Source: Sphaeroforma sirkka
Taxonomy: Eukaryota > Opisthokonta > Ichthyosporea > Ichthyophonida
Length of the DNA: 64,000 bases
Assembly: GCA_001586965.3 (NCBI GenBank)
Contig: LUCW03001636.1
Span: forward strand, 15,001-79,000
Direction: 5' to 3'
Of the stretch, positions 24,765 through 35,944 are shown piece by piece. The notes beneath the pieces were generated by a model. The model was given only the letters and a program-made list of their open reading frames with translations. It was not told the DNA's origin and made no database searches. A program made the translations under genes and the position numbers. Within the stretch, counting starts at the first letter, position 1; every line of letters begins with the position of its first letter.

Positions 24765-25065
24765 TGCAACATGCTCGACGCTGCGGTAACTCACCGACTC
24801 TGAAGTGCTCACGAAAAGTTCAATGCGCCGTATCCTCAGAGTTGCTCGCCTCTGATTAAGAGCGTACAAGGGACTCGCCTGCACTCTCAGCATAAAATAA
24901 ACAAATCTCATATATATTCTAACTGGGTGCCACGCAACACGCTCGAAGATGCGAGTGATAACCGAGCTGCCACAAAGTTCAATGCGCCGTGTCCTCAGGG
25001 CTGCTCGCCTTTGAGTTAGAACAAATAGGGGTCTCACCTGCACTCTAAGCATATAGATATATTTG
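24765..25065. repeat. Two-copy direct repeat, ~180 bp apart
   Basis: Both copies share AAAGTTCAATGCGCCGTRTC, CTCAG.GYTGCTCGCCT and TCGCCTGCACTCTCAGCATA-like blocks. They could be LTR remnants of a neighbouring fossil; this is not certain. Confidence 0.6.
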
Positions 25066-25299
25066 CCACACACAAACCAGCACTCGTGTTTGTGTAATTT
25101 AGACCGCACGATCCACTCCTGGGTAGATTTCACTGAACCTTCTACGCTGGGATCCCCATGTAGGAGAGTCTTCCAATCAGCGTATCAAGTACTCAGATTG
25201 CTGAGTCGCCTCATTATAGCGGTATGCGATGATGCGTCGAAATGTCGAGCCCCATTCTCTCCACATCGATTCATCCAACGGTGGCTCTGTAGCACGATG

Positions 25300-26765
25300 A
25301 ACTAGTCAGATAATCTCATCAATAACTGGACGGTCGTTGAGTTCAGGTGGCTTACTTCCATCCTTCGCCCGCAAATAGTAACTCTGATTCTCCCGACTAT
25401 GAATGAAGTATGGGCAAAGCAGTGGTTTTATAGCTTTGGTCGTCGCCCCCTGTGCGAGTATCATCAATACGTCACCCGTCTTAAATTCAATCAAATCAAA
25501 CTTACGCATCTGGTCAGTAGCCTCCGCCATAGCATCAGTATACTTTATCGTTTTCTAATGAACTTTCGGCAGGATAATCTTTTCCAGTTCATTCAACCGC
25601 TTCAACCATGCATCATTCGTCGTAGGAATATGACCAGGTAAGTCGTCAGTCATGTTAACGAACGAAACATGGCGGCGACCAAAACCAACACTGAATGGTG
25701 CCGACTTGCGACGACGTGATATCCGAAGGTTCTGGTAAAGCATAGTGAACGATAGACGCTCATCCCACAGTTCGGGTCAGCCAAAATATAGTGCGCGTAC
25801 ACATTTGTGAATTTCTTTGTGCCGTCGCTCCGTCGCACACAAGGTCTGAGGGCGGCATGGTTGAGAATGTCTTGTGTATAATTCCGAGTGCCCGTGTAAT
25901 AGCCTTCACGATATTATTCACAAATTCGGTATCCTCGTTATTCTGAATCTTACGAGGAAACCCATGCTGAGAGACTACAGGTCTCAGGTCAGATTTTACA
26001 GCAAGAAACCATCAGAGTCAGCTCACTCCTGAGAGCTAAGTCATCAGAGTTGGCTCACTCCCGAGAGCTAATCAAGTTGCTCAAATTACTCTCAAGAGTT
26101 GAGTTATCACTTAAACGACTTCCGAGAGCAGATTAAGTTTCTCAACCGATTCCCGAGAGTGGATTAAGCCTGTCAACTGCAACATTTTAATAATAGCTGC
26201 GGTTCTATGTGAGTCCCAACCTATGTGGAAAGGCACCATGTGATCAGCGTGAGATTTAGTTGCCGAGGAGTTGAAATAGATAAGCATCGAAGTGTTAAAA
26301 GTGCTCCGCATAAGGTTTCTCATATTGACCATACGAGTTTTTACCCTGGCCAGCCCAAGCGGCTGAACACTAGCACAAACACCTTGAGTATAAAACCAAA
26401 GGTGAGGTCAGAAATAAATATATACATTTGCACTTTATTTAAAATCTATTACATTGTACTCTAACACATGCTTACCAAATACCGACACAAATTCTCCCGC
26501 CACTGTCCTTGCATCCTTCGCAGGTATCGCCCAAGTATAGAGTACCCCGACGCTACATCCAATACATGTAGAATAAACTTGTTGCCCTTGGTAGATGTGG
26601 CTGCCATAGAAATGAAATTCATTTGTTTGTGATCCTACGGGTACCGTGCTGTAAAACTTATAGTAAAGGATGGAAGCTATTCTTCATGGTATCATTGCCT
26701 AAGCATGTACGACATAGTTTACGGACCTGTTCTGTATTTGGAAGCATCTAGTCCCAATTATGTCC
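25300..26765 (-). mobile_element. Ty3/gypsy integrase fossil, split by a solo LTR
   Basis: On the minus strand, from right to left: an HHCC-type zinc-binding end (VRKLCRTCLGNDT) near 26700-26740; the first integrase core strand (KFILHVLDVASGYS) near 26560; then, beyond a 499-bp insertion, HGFPRKIQNNEDTEFVNNIV near 25900-25960; and the integrase tail down to about 25306. It is old, with several breaks. Confidence 0.75.
25968..26466. mobile_element. Solo LTR inserted in the integrase fossil
   Basis: Starts TGAGAGACTACAGG and ends ACTCTAACA (TG...CA). It is flanked by the 5-bp target duplication CATGC at 25963-25967 and 26467-26471. It carries internal ~34-bp repeats built on CCCGAGAG...TTTCTCAACCG. 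Confidence 0.8.
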
Positions 26766-26946
26766 GTCATCCCTTATCTGTTGTACAGTAACAACCTGTG
26801 CAGGGTACCCTTGTTCATGAAATTGCCACGTCAACTGCACTCTGAGTGGTTAATTACCGTAGCCTCTGCATATGCCTCAGAAACTTGTTCAGAGACCTGT
26901 CATGTACGTCGAGTCATCGCCGGTTGTGCTCAATTCTCTTGATAAC

Positions 26947-27480
26947 TGAGACTACAGGTCTCAGGCCAGATTCTACAGCAAAAGAAATACATTTGATTTA
27001 TAGAAGTCATCAGAGTTAGCTCACTCCCGAGAGCTAATCGAGTTGCTTAAATTACTCGCGAGAGTTGAATTTATACTTAACCGACTCCTGAGAGTAGATT
27101 AGGTTTCTCAACCGACTCCCGAGAGTGGATAATGTAAGTCTGCCAACGGCAACATTCTAAAAATAACTGCGGTCCTATGTGAGTAACAACCTATGCGGAA
27201 AGGCATCATGTAATCAGCGTGAGATTTAGTTGCAGAAAAGTCGAAATAGAATAGCATCGAAGTGTTAAAGTGTTTGCAGAAGGTTTCTCATACTAACCAT
27301 ATGCGATTTTGCCCTGGCCAGCCCATGTGGCTGAGCACTAGCACCAACACCTTAGGTATAACTAAAGTCTGCCGAAGGTTTCTCATACTGACCACATTAG
27401 TTTGTCCCCTGGCCATCCCAAGTGGCTGAACACTAGCACAAACACCTTAGGTATAACCAGAGGTGAGGTCAGAAATAAAT
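26947..27480. mobile_element. Second, diverged copy of the same LTR
   Basis: Begins TGAGACTACAGGTCTCAGGC and follows the 25968 LTR through the CCCGAGAG repeats and CCCTGGCCAGCCCA block. It carries an internal partial duplication (CCTGGCCAGCCC near 27313 and CCTGGCCATCCC near 27409). The right end is unclear. Confidence 0.7.
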
Positions 27481-27809
27481 ACCATGACCCTCTAGAGAAT
27501 AGAAAATATATACCAGAACGGACTAAAGTTCGTAGGACAGGCCGACTGACTCTTTTGCTTGGTACACAAAAGGGTATATACCAATTCCGCTTAAATTTTC
27601 ATTGACTGATATTTCCGGAAATTTCAAAATATAACAACGAACCAAAATTTAGTATTTTTAAATTAAAATCGAGGCAATTGGTACCAATGAATTGGGCGCC
27701 ATTGTGTTGATACAACTTCTGTGAGACTACAATGCGAAAAGATCTATAAACACAATAATACGTACAGTGTAGCTATTTTACCGTATATTCACTTTCTTCT
27801 ACATTCGAG

Positions 27810-28235
27810 CCTCTATGGTTAATTGTGTTGTAGACGGATGCCAGTCAGGCACACGTTTAGATCACACTTGTCCGTATCAGTTTCCTTCACTGACCAGATG
27901 ATTCAGAAATCTTTGTTTTATCAGTGGACGCATGTGTACCCGGTGCATGGGCCGAAAAACTATTTCACGACATCATCGTCAAAAGGAGGCTATATTCCGC
28001 AGTAAACATTTTAGAGATGAATAATTTCATCTATTAACGGCTGCTGTCTTTGCAAATAAAAGGAAGCTATATTCCGCAGTAAACATTTTAGAGATGAATA
28101 TTTTCATCTACTAACGGCTGCTGTCTTTGCAAAGCACGCAAAAGGAAGAAAGGATTTAATCCGAATCCAAAACGAAGGCTGAAGGACAAGGCAGTTCCAT
28201 CGTTGAAGTTTCCGATTTCAACGTATGTGAGAAGC
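27810..28235 (+). pseudogene. THAP zinc-finger domain fragment
   Basis: THAP domains are C2CH DNA-binding zinc fingers found in P-element-type transposases and host regulators. Seen in order in shifting frames: CVVDGCQSG (C-x4-C pair), YQFPSL, IFRSKHFRDE (the Cys/His helix end, present twice) and NPNPKRRLKDKAVPSLKFP (the closing AVP box). A ~75-bp segment covering the SKHFRDE part is tandemly duplicated (27985-28058 and 28060-28135). Frames are interrupted, so this is a decayed copy or exons separated by small introns. No transposase catalytic part was recognised downstream. Confidence 0.6.
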
Positions 28236-28659
28236 CGTTGACCACGAGCTCGAATCTATGACCGCAGCACGTTTAAAACATCAGAAGAAGAAAAGTACTT
28301 ATCGTCCAGCGTGAGGGAAAAAAACGAAAACAAAGACTCAAGCAAGCTGATTTGATACAGAAATGTACAAGAGTTTCGATCAGTTTTGCCCTGCATGAAA
28401 TGTAAGGTGAAGAACGATGATTTATACTTTTATCGAGTAGTGCAGATTGATATCGTAGGGACTCCAGTGCTGCTCTCCGAGACATGTGCAGTTCTTTTAA
28501 TAATCGGATCTATCTGTGAATGTTATCTGCCAAAATCGGTTGGCTCCCTGCGAAGAAGTAGTGAATCGCCACTATATGTATCTATTATTGTATATGAACG
28601 AAACAGCAATTACCCTCGATGGGTTCGCAAACGAACTGATTTCATTTCTTTATTAAACA

Positions 28660-28881
28660 GTGTTCATATTCAGTACAATTTTGTTTTCTGATAAGCCACT
28701 CCAGTTTGACCTTAAGCAGATAGCAAGTCAACTGGAAGGCTATGCGGCAGTGCTTTCAGAGCATGCAGCAGATCACGATGATATAAACGAAGGGAGTGAT
28801 CACGCTGGGTTTGTACAGTACTGCTTAACTAATGCCCAAGTGAGTCGAGATGTTATTCCTAAGTTGCAATTTTTGACTTAA
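28660..28881 (+). CDS. Unrecognised short open frame
   Basis: A 73-residue frame with KPLQFDLKQIASQLEGYAAV and an acidic HAADHDDINEGSDHAG stretch. Composition looks coding, but no family is recognised. It could be an exon or the tail of the THAP-containing element just upstream. Confidence 0.25.
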   Translation: MFIFSTILFSDKPLQFDLKQIASQLEGYAAVLSEHAADHDDINEGSDHAGFVQYCLTNAQVSRDVIPKLQFLT

Positions 28882-30015
28882 TATACAAACAAGAATTGCA
28901 AATATGCAATCTCGCGGCTGCAGATATCAAGGTCGTATTATGATGTTCGGCCAACAGCTTTATACTAGCGCTCCGGGTATTTATAAATTCTTCAGGTTAG
29001 ATAACAAACATCTTTCGCTGCCATCAGGCGATCAATACATAGCCACTACCCAGTATATAAATTGCACAACCATGTAATCCAGAAATCAACTGCTTAGGAG
29101 TAAAGGCTACCAGTAGCTCGACGTAGACAGACAACGAAGATAGCTAAATCAAGTACCAGACGCCGACTGCACACCGGACACAATGGTCAGTAATACAATC
29201 TGTAAGCAAACTTTGCATGTATATATATAAGTATGCATGCATGTATGTATGCATCTATGTATGTATGCTTTTATGTATGTTTGTATGTTTATATGTATGT
29301 ACGTATGTAAATATATGAATGTTTGTATGTATGTATGCCGACCAGTAATCCACTCGGAATGTTGTTTGGACTTGTTCAACGTAGATACCGATTGTATAAA
29401 TAAATGACTTATACAAGTATCGTAGGCAGAAAGCCTACGACTTAACAGACCACCACAGGTGTCCGAAAGGATCTCTGTATTGATCCCATGGAATCATAGC
29501 AACGCACATTGGAACTTGGCGATTGTTACATTGTACAAAACATACGCTACAGTTACTATTTTAGATGGTATGCCAAATCTTGTTAAAGCTGACGAATAAT
29601 TCAACTAAATAGTACGATATATGAAATATTACCTCACAAATAATGTTACATACCGCCTAAAAGTAGGCGGTATAAACCTTACACGACAGTTTTAGCTGTG
29701 GGGTTTAGAGCAGTATCAGAAAATCCACAACTCGTGCATGATTTGGTGGCATTGTCTTCGCACGAATATATCACAAGCATCCAACATGACGAAAATTAAA
29801 TAATGGATTTCCGAAACATTATTCTCGTATGTTCCTGTAAAGTAGCATCACAGACCACGTGAGTTGGGAACCAGGCAGTGAGATAAGCTTTAATGAAGCA
29901 GCATATATCAGCACCAATCAATATAAGACAACATAACCCCTCTCAACACTTATTCGTAAAAAATAGATATAGCCGAAGGCTCTTCAATTCAAATTGAAGC
30001 AAGTTTTGCACGATC
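28882..30015. other. Intergenic AT-rich sequence with an (ATGT)n patch
   Basis: (ATGT)n and ATGC-type tetranucleotides occupy 29218-29340; a short AAGTAGGCGGTATA / ACCGCCTAAA hairpin lies near 29650-29670. No gene recognised. Confidence 0.5.
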
Positions 30016-30152
30016 AAGTCACTAAATGTACATAGAAAAATTGAAATTGTCGCTTAATGTACATTTGTATATATTGATCAATATTTGTCGAGAAAAAGGG
30101 GGAATATACATTTAGTGACTTTTTCACATTTTCGATGTACATTTAGCGACTT
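30016..30152. repeat. Palindromic 137-bp repeat (MITE-like)
   Basis: AAGTCACTAAATGTACAT at 30016-30033 is the near-exact reverse complement of ATGTACATTTAGCGACTT at 30135-30152. Inner copies TGTCGCTTAATGTACATT (30048-30065) and ATATACATTTAGTGACT (30104-30120) repeat the pairing. Confidence 0.7.
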
Positions 30153-30495
30153 CGTTCTTTATTATTACAATACCAACTCTTTCCGATAAAAAGAGTCATT
30201 AATACATTTCACGACTGTATTGTACATTGAGAGGTCGATATTTTTGGCTATTACCTAAGAATAAAAGAAGATATTTCAAACAATATTAGATGATATAATA
30301 TTCAACGGATACTTTTGTCTGTATACAGGACTGGCTGTTTGCTCACAATAAATATTCACACCAATTACGATAAAAAAATACAAAAAAATAATTACGACGA
30401 TGCAATAACCCCACGGTCCGTGTGGATACTACCTCTTGTATTTTATTTTATTATTACTATCACAAAATTATCGTGAATCTTCTTGAGAACACACC

Positions 30496-30635
30496 AACAC
30501 TCAACTTGACGGGGCTGCGGACGAAGTACCTTAGACGAGGATTTAGGACCGAACCTATACGAGGATTTTAGGACCGGATCAGAGGACCGAACCTAGGTGA
30601 ATTATATCAGGACCGGACCAGGGAACCGGACCAGA
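30496..30635. repeat. GGACCGGA / GAGGATTTAGGACCG repeats
   Basis: About six short imperfect copies of (A)GGACCGRACC directly left of the fold-back element. Confidence 0.7.
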
Positions 30636-31763
30636 TAGGGATGATATTATTTATTTCAAGTTATAATGTATGTATGTTACAATGTATGAACATATGGTAT
30701 GGCTCTCATAGTCGCTGTAGTGGTTCAGGAAAGATTGATGGGAAGAAGTGGTCAGTAAATTCCCGTTTGAAGCTTGGGCCAAGTGAGTCGACAATGGAAG
30801 ATATGCGCTGGTCTATTCGGGCCGGTGTTGACAAAACACTGTTACTATCGAATGTTTGAGTATTCGCTTGCTGACCTATCAAGTAGAGTACCCACCTCTG
30901 TGGTACGGATCGGGTCTGCGCCGTGTAGTGCCGCGAAATGGGTTAGTGCAGAGTACGAAATACCGAGAAGGACCAGGTTATCCGTCATAATCCGGTCGTG
31001 GAGCAAGGATGGGGGTAAGCCAATGCCGCACCAGACCACGGATGAATTTGGTATGTGTTGGCTGGCCAGGATCGGAAACTCCGGTATGGCTCGTCTTCCG
31101 AGCAATTTTTCCCTAACGGCAAGCCCCCATCCCAATCAGTATTTGAAAAATACTGGCATGCTCAACCAGTCCTCAATCGCCACCACTTTCTCTGGTATCT
31201 TCCGTCTAAATCGGTATCTCAGCCAAATCGCCGCGGAAGCTCCAACAGTTTCATCCGCCTTTGTGTTCCTAGCGACGCTGTCGCCAAGGTGAAACGACAT
31301 GCAGCACTTACGTGGAAAAGGCAGCTTGATGAAAACATCGACCCCCGCTCCCAACAACATCCCGACGCTACGAAAGCAGCTTTAATCCACTATCTCCGCA
31401 CCAAGCGGGAGGCCCGCTGCACATAAGAACGAGCGCCAAAAATTCTTGCCCGCAGCATGGATGCACTACACGGCGCAGACCCGATCCGTACCACAGAGGT
31501 GGGTACTCTACTTAGTAGGTCAGCAAGCGAATATATGGAACATTCGATAGTAACAGTGTTTTGTCAACACCGGCCCGAATTGACTCAGCGCATATCTTCC
31601 ATTGTCGACTCACTTGGCCCAAGCTTCAAACGAGAATTTACTGACCACTTCTTCCCATCAATCTTTCCTCAACCACTACAGCGACTATGAGAGCTATACC
31701 ATATGTTCATATATTGTAACATACATACTTGTCATTTTTGAAATAAATATTATTATCCCTACT
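30636..31763. mobile_element. Fold-back element with ~300-bp inverted arms
   Basis: The left arm (30636-30930) and right arm (31464-31763) are reverse complements with only scattered differences and small indels, for example TAGGGATGATATTATTTATT against AATAAATATTATTATCCCTA. The inner arm ends read CGCCGTGTAGTG and CACTACACGGCG. The 533-bp centre holds open frames on both strands, including a plus frame ending LIHYLRTKREARCT. A diverged copy of the arm's outer half occurs near 58785-58965. No transposase is seen, so the element is probably non-autonomous. Confidence 0.8.
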
Positions 31764-32056
31764 GAGCCCACTTGTCAACTCCACTAACGCAGACATCCTC
31801 CAATCTACCCCGGATCGTCTCCAGAAGGCTTACCAAGCAAAGCATGATGCCAACCTCTTCTCACCTAACCCGCGAATCCCGGCAAACGCTAAAGAATCAG
31901 CGCGTGCAAAACCCAGACGACCAAATCATCCGACACGATGGATAACAATACGCAGGCTCAGCTTTCCATGACAGACTCTTCGACGACAGGCAATGATATA
32001 GAAATGGCTGACATCGTTAAAGAAGAGAGCCCAGTAGTACTGACCGATGATGAACA

Positions 32057-32536
32057 ATGTTAGGACCAATGAGGATGACGCTCTTCAATCCACAAGGACT
32101 CAACATGGACAACGCAGCACATACAGATAAGTGTTTGAACGTTATATCGATTTTAAGTCAGGGTGATGTTATGTGTGTGATAGAAACCTGGCATAACACC
32201 ACATTTCTTAATCATATACGCTCGAACACACGCTATCACATACTACATCACATTACACGGTATAATATCTTACACCCTTCACACTGTGGTATTGGTATCT
32301 TTTCCAAACACCACCCATCGAATTTTCAACTTCTACACTCTTCACCGTACGCGGTGTTCTTTGTGTGCTTTGGCGTTCATATGGCCGTGTTGTACTTTCC
32401 ACTCAAATCACTTACTGAAGAAGACGTCAGGCAATACATGAATCCCCCCGAGATTGGCGGTTTCCAACCAGATGTCGTGTGGGGAGATTTCAACTTCAAA
32501 GCCCGGAAGTATGGCCACGCATCTACAAATCACTGA
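32057..32536 (+). pseudogene. LINE endonuclease (EEP fold) fragment
   Basis: NPQGLNMDN is the first strand and VMCVIETWHN the second, carrying the catalytic Glu. HCGIGIFSKH and PDVVWGDFNFK follow; the latter is the GDFN motif of apurinic-type LINE endonucleases. The frame stops just after this motif. The remaining endonuclease (frame from 32543, TGTEHGYHR...RLTDYGICGDH) follows after a short stop-bounded gap. Confidence 0.8.
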
Positions 32537-33078
32537 CTACGTATGAAAACGATTGAGACTACTCTGCGTAATACGTGGCACTTGGACTACCTCTATGCTG
32601 GCGGCTCAACTGGTACAGAACATGGGTATCATCGACCCACCACCCCCGCCTCCCTCCAAACTTATAGGCTGACGGACTACGGTATCTGTGGTGACCACAC
32701 CTTTGAACTCGATCTCCAGATACTTCCCACGAATCAAATCCATCGGCCCCAACAAATGCCAGCAATGCCACTGCCTCCGAACCAACGCCTCCCCTTCCAT
32801 GGATATAACCGATATCGCCATCGACTGTATCACCTACGCAACAAATCTCGCGCGCGACTATTCCAAACCGAAATCCAGGCGCATCAAAACCTACTACGGT
32901 CGTATCTCACTTTACATGGACCAGCGGAAGTGCTGCTACGATCCTCGACCGCATCTGGCGCTATGTAACTAACCCTCAACTATTTGGAGGGTTCTATTAT
33001 GACTTAAATAGACCCTGGGTTCAGCGTCTGCCAAACCACTCGTTCCGCCCACGTCTGACCGCCCAAAGCAATGCTAAA

Positions 33079-34190
33079 ATGTTCAAAGATATTGCGTACC
33101 AACGACGGTCTCCGAGCCAACCCTGCATACCGGGTACCGATGATACAGGCGCTACCCTCGCTGGCTACTTTGAGGCCCTATTCAACTCTACAAACCCGTA
33201 CGTGGTCCCACCGGATACCGAACCCTCTCCTGATGTCACTTCCACCATACGCCCCGACGATGTAATGGAGGCAATACTACGCTATCTCAATAAGGGACCT
33301 GGCCCCGACGGAATCCACATCCTTCTCCTGAAGGCCGCAGTGGAGCGCTCTACCGAACGCCGGACATTAGGACGCCCCGACGCCAATAGCCCACTGATTA
33401 GACTTCTTGCCGAAGCATTCACTGAGCTACTGAAGGCGGGTACCTTCCCTGCAGCCCTGAACTGCAGCCTCTTGACAGCGCACCCAAAGAAAGCCGATGC
33501 AGATATCACCTCCCCCGCCGACTTCCGCCCCATCACGCTTACGCAAATAGTCAGACGCATTTTTGAAAAGCGCTTTCTTAATCTGATTACGAGCCACCCC
33601 GGCTCTGCTACCCATGCTACCCAAGCTGGCTTCAAATCACGGTACTCCTGTCATACCCAAGCACTTGCCGCCATGGAATCTGAGACACAGTCAGAAGAGG
33701 AGTGGAACGACGTCTCTCTGGACATAACCAAGGCATACGACAAGGTCGCTCTCCCACGCCTATGGGTACTTCTGTGCCACGCTGTAATGCCCGAATACTG
33801 GATCAACTGCCTCCGCGCGCTGTTTAGGAGGGTCCCTACCTGAGTGACATACCGCGGCACGCTCTCGTCTCTATTCCATAAAACGAATGGTAATCAATCG
33901 TCGCCCCCCAGCTCTTTATTATCTACATGGATTCCTTAACTGTCAGGCTAGCACAATTTCGGCCCCAAGCTCCTCCGCTCTTATTTATTTGTTGATGACA
34001 CACGGATCCAAGCCCCTCGATCGGTTTCACTCCAGCCCTTCTTGGATGACATTGATGCGTGGGGACGCAAATCTGGCCTCGAACAGGGTGTCATTAAACC
34101 CCGAGTACGATCTGCCGACTTGCGACACGCGGCACCAACCCTCCGTATAAATGGTGAGCTTGTCACGCCGGCGCTTCCAGACGCACCTTA
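33079..34190 (+). pseudogene. LINE reverse transcriptase, fingers and palm
   Basis: The 33079-33843 frame has NKGPGPDGIHILLLKAA (motif 1-2), ADFRPITLTQIVRRIFEKR (motif 2a/3), ATQAGFKSRYSCHTQALAA (motif 4 QxGF) and NDVSLDITKAYDKVALPRLW (motif A, catalytic Asp). A stop at 33841 and a frame change follow. YLFVDDTRI near 33990-34016 (frame to 34190) is the FVDD motif C. Confidence 0.85.
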
Positions 34191-34215
34191 GAACACACGT
34201 TACCTCCCCCTGAAG

Positions 34216-34995
34216 ATGGCGCCCACACATACCGAACCGAAACACTCCAAGTGTCTGGGGTTCCTACTCTCTCACGGAGTACCAGGAATCAACCTCGCCA
34301 GACATATGGAATTCCTGGTTGCAGCATTGCCACTGGGTATCGCCTCTTTCCGCGTTTATGGCTTCCATGGCTTCAGCTGGCGACAACCCCACAACCGACT
34401 GGTGATGTTAAGAACATTCATCCTATCCATGGCTACATATGAGCTAAACATTATTGCCTGGGCTCCGCCTATATGGAAGAATGCGTTGGACCCCCTGTTC
34501 GAGCGCTTTAACTCAGCACTCATCCAAGCAGCAGCCATCATCACGGGCACTAAATACCCTCGGTTTCCCAAACATCAAACAAAATTACTCCACTTTTGTG
34601 GCCTGCTCCCCTCGCTACCATTCGCGGACTACCTCGGAGGCTGCCTGGGAATACAACTCGACTCAATGGCCAGCACAAATTCACTTACCCCTCTGACGCA
34701 ACCCGCCTGGACCCACGATAGACCATCACTGCGCTTCCTGTACAGTATCTATGCTCACCTGAAAACTGTACACAATACCACGGGCGGGCGTACACCTGAC
34801 CATGTAGCCCTCCGCCAACGCTGTGACGACATCAGGAAGAACTCAACAAAACGTTGGTCCAACAAGAAGATCGCGGCAATATATACAATACTACTACACT
34901 ACCAACTGGTAATGGGTAAACCGCCAACCTCAAATCGAGACACGACAGCTTCAATCGCTGCTTTGAGTCTACACCAATCCGGCTCTGTGCTATGA
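34216..34995 (+). pseudogene. LINE RT thumb and C-terminal region
   Basis: A 259-residue frame that starts KHSKCLGFLLSHGVPG, the strand after the FVDD motif, and continues with typical LINE helices (LVMLRTFILSMATYELNII, KYPRFPKHQTKLLHFCGL). It ends in a stop just before the zinc-knuckle frame. Confidence 0.75.
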
Positions 34996-34998
34996 TTT

Positions 34999-35183
34999 TA
35001 ACGAATACGTACATGTTCACATTGCTCGACTACCGCACCGACGGCTATTTCTGCCCTGTCTGTGCCGGTAGCCACAAGTTCACTACCAACCACTTTACCT
35101 GCATCCAACAACTGATTCGACGCATCCTGGTACGTCCAAAACTGCCGCCCATTGACCCTGACCTCCTCCAGCAATTACAGGAG
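34999..35183 (+). pseudogene. LINE C-terminal CCHC zinc knuckle
   Basis: YFCPVCAGSHKFTTNHFTC gives C-x2-C-x9-H-x4-C, a common LINE C-terminal knuckle. The frame runs into the LTR at 35184. Confidence 0.7.
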
Positions 35184-35944
35184 TGTAAATATCGGTCTCT
35201 TAAGGCAGTATAAACATCTTAGAGCTACTAAACGTAATAAAATCTTAAAGTCTTTTAATAAGTTTTTTAAGTATACGAATTTTAGTCTGGTAATAAAGTT
35301 AGGTATGCCTCATAGAAATCAGCAATACTCTGGGGGATTGTAAGGCTGAGACATTGCCTATATATCATCTTCCCAGTACTGATTTCGCCGAAGGGATTTT
35401 ATTTATGTTTTCGTTATCGTTATCGTCGAAACTAGTATTACTTGTTTCGTCGCATGAATTACTAAAACTAGTAAAATCCTATCTTTAGAAGAAAAAAGTA
35501 AAAAAGAAAAAAAATACTCTTGATGTCCTTAGTTATTGTCTTAACCAATAACTGGCCACTTATCAAGAATTACCGACTTGCCATCATCAGACTGGCACAT
35601 CTGGTTGGCTGAGCGGAGGTCAAACTAGGTAACCATTAAGGGTCCCTAGAAACCTATGTTCGGTTGAGCTATCTCGCTACCGAAGTATTCAGATATATAT
35701 TTTGGAGTGTTTATTTAGGTCTCTTAATAGACCTACTCCAAATCTACTCTTTGGCCTTTTTCACAGTCCCTTTAATGGGTCGGGGCCAAAATATCTGATT
35801 TGTAAAAATGGAAAAGGTACTTGTAAATATAACCATTAAAACCCATTTAATACACGTGCTTTTAATAGTACGTTTATAATTTACGTACTGCTTAAGAGTA
35901 CGTTTATCAACATAAGAGTCTAATGTGGAGGCCCGGCTATTACA
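35184..35944 (-). repeat. Left LTR of fossil 1 (3' LTR)
   Basis: 761 bp, TGTAAATATCGG...GGCTATTACA (TG...CA ends). Pairs with 42532-43282. Confidence 0.9.

Larger units (their letters stand above)
31780..35183 (+). mobile_element. LINE (non-LTR retrotransposon), damaged
   Basis: Plus-strand order: a short leader frame (31938-32063), an endonuclease part, a reverse transcriptase part, a C-terminal part and a CCHC zinc knuckle. These lie in different frames separated by stops and shifts, so the copy is dead. Its 3' end is cut at 35183, where the LTR of the next element starts; no poly(A) or tail repeat is seen. The clade cannot be fixed by eye. Confidence 0.85.
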
